Shown piece after piece: positions 57,773 to 64,000 of a stretch of 64,000 nt of DNA; within the stretch, counting starts at the first letter, position 1; every line of letters starts with the position of its first letter. Both the position numbers and the translations under genes were made by a program. This DNA is from Buxus sempervirens (Eukaryota; Streptophyta; Magnoliopsida; Buxales; Buxaceae). Under the pieces are notes generated by a model. The model worked only from the letters and a program-made list of their open reading frames with translations. It ran no database searches and was not told the DNA's origin. The stretch spans positions 5,947,883 through 6,011,882 of the forward strand of contig OX387183.1 in NCBI GenBank assembly GCA_947561395.2. The letters run 5' to 3'.

Positions 57773-58455
57773 GCATTGGGTTGTACCCGTTGCTAAGAGG
57801 GTTGTACCACATGCTATTTTGGGTTATACCCACGTTTGTTAGCGGTGTTGTACCCTATGCTGACTTGGGTTGTACCCCTTGCTAAGAAAGTTGTACCCCA
57901 TGCTACCTTGAGTTGTATCCACGTCTGTTAGCGGTGTTGTACCTTATGCTGACTTGGGGTGTACCTGTTGCTAAGAGGATTGTACCCCATTCTATTTTGG
58001 GTTGTACCCACTTTTGTTAGCGGTGTTGTACCCTATGCTAACTTGGGTTGTATCCGTTGCTAAGAGGGTTGTACCCCATGCTATTTTGGGTTGTACCCAC
58101 ATCTGTTAGCGGTGTTGTACCCTATGCTGACTTGAGTTGTACCCGTTGCTAAGAGGGTTGTACCCCATGCTACCTTGGGTTGTACCCACGTCTGTTAGCG
58201 ATGTTGTACCCTATGCTGACTTGGGTTGTATCCGTTGTTAAGAGGGGTGTACCCCATGCTATTTTGGGATGTACCCACATCTGTTAGCGGTGTTGTACCC
58301 TATGCTGACTTGGGTTGTACCCGTTGCTAAGAGGGTTGTACCCCATGCTATTTTAGGTTGTACCCATATTTGTTAGCGGTGTTGTACCCTAATTCTGACT
58401 TGGGTTGTACCTGTTCTTAAAGGGGTTGTACCCTATGCTACCTTGGGTTGTACCA
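57773..58455 (-). repeat. 88-bp higher-order tandem repeat, inverted arm
   Basis: About seven copies of the same unit in reverse orientation (GTTGTACCC phase). They abut the forward arm at a palindromic turning point near 57770 with no unique spacer. The whole is an inverted repeat of about 1.2 kb. Confidence 0.9.
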
Positions 58456-60588
58456 AAGGATTATATAAATCATTTATATTTTAAGTAAGCAATTTTTGGA
58501 TCATTTCCTGTTACTTCTTTTGATTATTACAAGGAAGAACTTAGGGTCAGCTACATATCAGACTCTTGATCAGCTTGTGCCAACTAGCAAGAGAAGCCAG
58601 GGACAAGTCCTTTCTTCTATTTGTTTAGATAGGAATATTGAAAATCATGCCAAGGAAACAACAAAGACAGCTAATGGTACCTTCTAACTTCGCACTCCTT
58701 GGCCAAAGACTCAAAACTTCATTGTCAAAACTCCTAAGCAAGCTTTGCCATTATACCTCTTATGCTCTGAAGTTGGGGATTAGAGGGATATACCTCAAGA
58801 ATCTCATTGCAAGAACCTTCAATGAAAACAGGGTTTCATCAATCTAAAAACAGCATTAAAATTAGAGGACACCATTACTTTTAACAGAAAAATATGGGTA
58901 TGAAATCATTGACAAACCCATTTTATGCCATTGAAAACAACTTTTCCAGGAGCTCTAAATTATTGAATCATTTCAGGATAGCTATTTGAACCCATAAATG
59001 GCCTTTGTTTTAGCTTTTAGACAGTATAAATCCCCTGAGTAGCAGCCCCAAGAACAAACGAAACTTTCTCACTTTCTGGATCTATGATGTCAAAGGTCTC
59101 CTCCCATTTGACCCAACGAACAAAAGAAACATAAAAGGTCTCCTTTCAGTACTCTGCCCTTGTTGTTGATCCAAATGCATAAATTGGCTACAATCTCTTG
59201 TGCTCTTGAACTTTAACATCTCTGTAGTACATATAGCCCCAAACTACTGATGATTAAATTAAATGACTTGAAAATAAATACACAAACGACTATATAAAAA
59301 TAATGGTTGACACTCTCACCTGATCACAACCATCAAAGTAACAATCTCCCTCTTCCGTAGGGGTCTTACCAACTTGAGAAGAAACTTGGTTGGAGTTATA
59401 GCTTATTAGCTCATTTATACTAGAAAAAATAAATAAAATTAGACTCAATAGAAGCAATAATCTTGTCATATTCATAATATGAGAAAGATATATGAATCAC
59501 ACTTTGTGCCCTGTACAACAAAAGAAGCAATATTGGTTTGTCATAGTTCCATGGCCTAGAATAAACTGATTTAACAATTTCTGTATTTGAACGCTTCCAA
59601 ATGGGGAGATTAACCACATATGTCATGGTGACAAAAAAATTTAGATTTTAATGTGTTATGGGAGTTGGATTCCAACTCAAATAGTTTATCCCATATATTT
59701 GTTTTGGGACTGAGAGGAGCATACTTCCATGATATCTACTCAAGGCTCAGAAAATGGAGCATCTTTGTATAACTAGTTTGTGGAATTTCCTTTGACACAT
59801 CTGAAAAACAGAATAATTGCATAATATTTTATGCAAACAATGTAAATAAAATTTAAATTGTACCAAGCGTCTTAGAACTATGCAAATTTCTACTCAGTGC
59901 CACCAAGCATGAACATTTGGGCTAAAGCCTTAATCCATAGTTGTAGCTTTTGAATGGAGGAGTTAACAGGTTTCAGATCGTAAGCATCTTAGTTTGTCTT
60001 CCAAAATAGAATTCCAAATGCTATCGACGTAAATTCAAGAAATACAATTCAAGCCTGAAATATTAGATCCTTGTGGTACAATCTTGTTTCAACATTAGAA
60101 CTGGCATAATAAAGTCATACCCTTTGATATCAATTTGCTGCTATCTGTCCATATCTTAGATTCCTATTTGGAATTAAAGTCCCCCAGCCCATATAAAATA
60201 GGGCAAATTTGTATCCTCCTTACCAAAAATATAAAACATATAAACAATAACAGAAGGCAACTAATATAAACCTGTTAGTGTTGCTCGAATGTTGTTGTGA
60301 ACCAATGCCGAGAAAGAACTGTCCTCCAGTTGATCGTGTGTCATCAAGTCCAATTTTCTACATAATATAAGAAAATTTTTATTGCATATTATATAATAAA
60401 AAATGATGAATATTTTGTTGTGAAAATCATACCACTAAGAGCTATCATGTAAACTAAAATAATAATGATGCATCACCTGAGTGAAGCTATGCCTGCTACC
60501 TTCGTTCATGTTAAAAGTCCTTTGATAATGTAAAGTGTGAATAAGTTCTTTATGATACAATAAATTGTACATATATACATGAACATAC
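58456..60588. other. Interior of the 9.4-kb element, unidentified captured sequence
   Basis: Exon-like pieces that I could not assign: plus-strand YQTLDQLVPTSKRSQGQVLS near 58550; minus-strand QVSSQVGKTPTEEGDCYFDG before a gtgaga donor near 59320; and minus-strand STGGQFFLGIGSQQHSSNTN near 60290-60350. They may be further captured fragments. No complete gene. Confidence 0.35.
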
Positions 60589-61111
60589 CTGCAAAAGTAG
60601 TGATAAAAACATCCTTATAGCGGATAACATTCTGGGATTTTTCTACATACATGGCAGTTGGACTGCATCTATTATTGCCACTGCTCAATTCAGAGGTCAG
60701 CAACACAAGGCCATAATATGCAAATGAATTTCCAAAGAATACCAGCCATAGGAGAAGAGTTGATCTGATTAATTTTGGTGACAGTAGCGTAAAAATTGAA
60801 GTGGCTTCTCCTGTTTTGGAATCTACACTCCCAGGTGATGTAGCTCCGTTTCCTTCTGGTGATATTAAACAAGTATCTTCTGATGGAGTATATGACTCAA
60901 TTTTATTATCAGAAACAAGCATGCCAGAAGGTAGTTCTTTTTGGTTCATTTTGGTTATCTTTTCCAAAATGTTTAGTGCATCAACTGTTCTACCTTTCAA
61001 GCAAAGATACCTCGGTGACTCTGGTGTAAAACCATAAAAGAACAACAAAAATGATGTTGGTACAGAAGACAGTGCAAGTAGTCACCTCCAACCCAATTTT
61101 GGCATTACAAG
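60589..61111 (-). pseudogene. Captured exon of a NIAP/OCT7-type nicotinate transporter
   Basis: A single 523-bp exon lies between acceptor attgcag (before 61111) and donor gtatgttc (after 60589). It encodes a middle piece of a plant MFS transporter related to At3g13050. Landmarks: VMPKLGW at the start, LALSSVPTSFLLFF (membrane helix), TPESPRYLCLKGRTVDALNI (sugar-transporter-like loop), LLWLVFFGNSFAYYGLVLLT (next helix), and KDVFITTFA before the donor. The codon after GWR is TGA (61082-61084), where relatives have Trp, so the piece cannot be read through. Flanking exons of the gene are absent from the element. Confidence 0.8.
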
Positions 61112-61953
61112 CTGCAATGAATATTGAACGGAAACTTAAGTTCAATAGCAGAAAAATTTTCTTGTCTTGACTAGGAACAACCAATCATAAATTAAGAATC
61201 AAAATAATCATAGTTTTGAAATATAAAAATGTTGAGTAAACTTGTACTTTATATGAAACTTTCAGTTCGAGTGTAATACATTTTTGTCAATTTGCTACGA
61301 CTCACCAAAGGAGTCATGCTTGAGTACTTTTCTAGCACAAGTGATGGCCACAACATACATCTGGACACATGGAACAATAACCACTACTCCATTAAGCATA
61401 ATATCCACAGATGTTTCCTAATGGTCTTGAACTCCACTCATCAAAATGGATTAAAAGATGTCCAAAATCAGTAATCACGGCTGATGATGGGCTACTTTAT
61501 GATTCATTATCAGTTGACTAACTGGTGATACCCAATCTCTTCATTCCAAATGTGGAACCTGAAAAACCATATTCTCATTGTACCATATGCCAAATCTCAG
61601 GTGCATCCCTTAATTTGATGGGCGAAGAAGATGCACTGATTGATGGGACTATGAGAGAGTATCTAAGCTAGTACATTTACTGTAGGGAACAGGGAAAAAA
61701 ATAGTTTGAGCGAGCTAAAAATGACTGAAAGATGTTCAATAATCAATCAAGGTCTATCAATCCTTTCGCTTAAGAAGACAGCAAGATCTTCCAGACTCAT
61801 TTCAAAACAATTATATTATGGAATTGGAACATTATATCTTCTTTAGTACTGGATTTTAAAGTTCAAGAATCAAGGAAAAACGAAAAAGGGCAAATCTAGA
61901 AAAGATTAATGAAAAAACAAAGAAGTTGAAGAGATTTGCCAAATCGAATCAGA

Positions 61954-62353
61954 GATAGTATATGATTAAACATGGAGTTACCAGATTGCCTCCTGGCTTC
62001 TGATTGCATCCCACAGACGAAGAGAGCTTGTTGTTCAGTACGTGCAGTGCAAGGTGCTTTCGTTAAGGTTTGCCTGCTTCCTTCATCCCTAAGGTCGAAG
62101 TATGCAAGCAGATCCTGGGGATTTTGATTTTTGCTCGATTTGGGATTTGGGTTTCTGGCGGGAGCGGAAGGTTTTGATTTTGGGGATTTCGTTTTTGGGG
62201 AAGATGGGCGTAACGGAGAGTCTCCGTTAATTTGGACTGTGACTATTAACGGAGACTCTCCGTTTTAGTCATGAGCTGGAGTGGGACGCGTGGCGGAAAT
62301 CGGCGAAAGCTCCAGCCGATCTTCCAGCGTCCCGCTCCAGCTGATATGGGGTC
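61954..62353 (-). repeat. Right long TIR of the 9.4-kb element
   Basis: 400 bp, inverted copy of 52910-53303. Contains AACGGAGA/TCTCCGTT palindromes near 62212 and 62250. Confidence 0.85.
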
Positions 62354-62375
62354 GTGAGGAAGCAACCAATCCATG

Positions 62376-63203
62376 ACCCCATATCAGCTGGAGCGGGACG
62401 CTGGAAGATCGGCTGGAGCTTTGGCCGATTTCCGCCACGCGTCCCACTCCAGCTCATGACTAAAACGGAGAGTCTCCGTTAATTGAGACTCTCCGTTATG
62501 CTCATCTGCCCCCAAAAACGAAATCCCCAAAATTAATGGACTTGCCCGATTCTCATTGGCTAATTCAAAGCTACCATTATCAAATAACAAATATGAGTAC
62601 AACCCAAGGTAGCTTGGGGTACAACCCTCTTAGCAATGGGTACAACCCAAATCAGCATAGGGTACAACACCGCTAACAAACGTAGGTATAACCCAAGGTA
62701 GCTTGGGGTACAACCCCCTTAATAACGAGTACAACCCAAATCAGCATTAGGGTACAACACCACTAACAAATATGGGTACAACCCAAGGTAGCATGGGATA
62801 CAACCTTCTTAGCAATGGGTACAACCCAAGTCAGCATAGGGTACAACACCGCTAACAAACGTGGGTACAACCCCCTTAACAACGGGTACAACCCAAGTCA
62901 ACATTGGGGTACAACACCGCTAACAAACGTGGGTACAACCCAAAGTAACATGGGGTACAACCCTCTTAGCAACAAATACAACCCAAGGTAGCATGGGGTA
63001 CAAAACCACTAACGAACATGGTACAACCCATGTCAGCATGGGATACAACCCGCTTAGCAAAGGGTACAACCCCATGCTAACTTGGGTTGTACCCATGTTC
63101 GTCATGGTACAACCCGATGCTAACTTGGAGTGGGACGCGTGGCAGAAATCGGCAAAAGCTCTAGCCGATCTTCCAGCGTCCCCGCTCCAGCTGATATGGG
63201 GTA
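62376..63203. mobile_element. 828-bp Mutator-like element of the same family
   Basis: Perfect 9-bp duplication caatccatg at 62367-62375 and 63204-63212. Ends accccatatcagctggagcg and its complement match the TIR of the 9.4-kb element; the right TIR is truncated to about 80 bp. The interior (62592-63118) is mostly the GGGTACAACCC higher-order repeat. No coding capacity. Confidence 0.88.
62592..63118. repeat. GGGTACAACCC higher-order repeat inside the short element
   Basis: About five degenerate 88-bp units forward, then a short inverted part from about 63065. Subunits A-D are the same as at 57262-58455. Confidence 0.85.
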
Positions 63204-63212
63204 CAATCCATG

Positions 63213-64000
63213 TACATAAAGTAAATAGAGGAGTTGAAAAGTCAATAAAGTAATCAGAGAGTTGAAAAGTAAAGTAACGCCCATAACACGTCCATGGGCA
63301 ATGTCCTTTTCTTTTATTAAAAAAATAAAAGAGTTGAATGGTGAAGTGATATGATGATTCTGTATCTTGGATGTGATTGCTAGTGGGCTATATAAAGACA
63401 AAAGAGAAGTATGTCATCACTGATGATGACTTCCATGATCCCATGTATGCAATGAGATGAATGACCATGGCATTACACTATTGGACGAATCAAGTCTGGA
63501 ATTGTCCATGCAGGTTTTTGCCTACAATCCAACACTTTATCTAGACACATGATCATGATAACCTATGTGTGTGCTCACGCAGGATTTCAGTCTTTGAAAA
63601 TAACAAGACTAAATACGAAATTAACTAGAGTTCAAGGTTCAAGTAGCAAAATAAAATCACACAAACATGATTAACCCTACAACGACAAACCATCATGCAT
63701 AAATTCTAAATAAAACTCTTCAAATCTCTTTTATTGAAAAGAAATCTCACATGATTAATCATATAAAATAAAATAAATCCCTTACCTTAATCAAACCCCA
63801 AATCTCTTAGGGTTTCTCCTATTCTTCCTTTTCTTTTTCTAATCCTCCTAAGGTTTCGTGTTCTTCTTGGAAAAGAATAGAAGAAAGCAAAAAGGTCAAA
63901 AGATGTAGGACCTTCTCTCTTTTGGGTTTATCTCTTTTAAAGCAAGAGAAACTCTAATGTGTATGTGCCACTAGGGAAGGTCCTACATTAGCACCACTTA
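63213..64000. other. Right-edge non-coding stretch
   Basis: No gene or bounded repeat recognised. tgtaggaccttc near 63904 and gaaggtcctaca near 63976 form a 12-bp inverted pair about 60 bp apart. A CT-rich tract lies near 63800-63860. Confidence 0.4.

Larger units (their letters stand above)
52910..62353. mobile_element. 9.4-kb gene-capturing Mutator-like element with TIRs of about 395 bp
   Basis: Terminal inverted repeats are 52910-53303 and 61954-62353. They align through nearly their whole length: tcagctggagcgggacgctg ends, cggagagtctccgttaa palindromes, and inner ends at catggagttaccagattgcc. Flanks gtgagaaag (52901-52909) and gtgaggaag (62354-62362) agree at 8 of 9, the Mutator TSD length. 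Inside are host-gene fragments (cytochrome b561, ULP1-like protease, NIAP/OCT7-type transporter) and an inverted higher-order tandem array. No MURA-type transposase was seen, so it is best described as a large Pack-MULE-like element. Confidence 0.85.

Overview
The window is nuclear DNA from a flowering plant. It holds intron-rich genes with close Arabidopsis relatives, GT-AG introns of up to several kilobases, and many plant-type transposable elements: a Tat-like Gypsy LTR element, a Cassandra-type 5S-bearing LTR, long-TIR Mutator-like elements and PIF/Harbinger. The species cannot be named from the sequence alone. Long repeat-filled introns suit a medium or large dicot-type genome, but that is inference.

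Genes: four host genes are supported, all on the minus strand. (1) 2447-9690: a SURP/G-patch splicing-factor-like gene (SUGP1-like) with its promoter and 5' end inside the window; its 3' exons lie beyond the left edge. (2) 11051-13613: a two-exon LRR receptor-like protein whose kinase domain lacks key catalytic residues. (3) 17299-25959, with 5' leader to about 27.8 kb: an OTU-type deubiquitinase with an intact Asp/Cys/His set. Genes 2 and 3 resemble the Arabidopsis neighbours At3g57830 and At3g57810, so this may be an old conserved pair. (4) 41921-44577: an eight-exon LHT-type amino-acid transporter. Exon junctions were checked for splice sites and phase.

Mobile elements: 628-1741 is a Mutator-like element with a 9-bp target-site duplication. 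10062-10477 and 23861-24327 are two members of one foldback family. 18993-19585 is a full-length foldback in an OTU intron. 24599-24930 is a solo LTR carrying 5S rRNA-like sequence (Cassandra type). 28140-39990 is a young, 11.85-kb, gag-only Tat-like LTR retrotransposon with two 1815-bp LTRs. Its leader carries about 35 short hairpins in three sequence classes whose stems differ by matched changes on both arms. A diverged solo LTR of the same family (45821-48167) sits inside a decayed PIF/Harbinger element.

Right end: 52910-62353 is a 9.4-kb Mutator-like element with TIRs of about 395 bp. It carries broken pieces of at least three host genes (cytochrome b561, ULP1-like protease, NIAP/OCT7-type transporter) and a 1.2-kb inverted array of an 88-bp higher-order repeat. 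A short relative (62376-63203), with the same TIR and repeat, is inserted 22 bp away. No host gene is recognised right of 44.6 kb outside these elements.

The most unusual structures are the covarying hairpin array in the retrotransposon leader, and the gene-capturing Mutator-like element with its inverted higher-order repeat.
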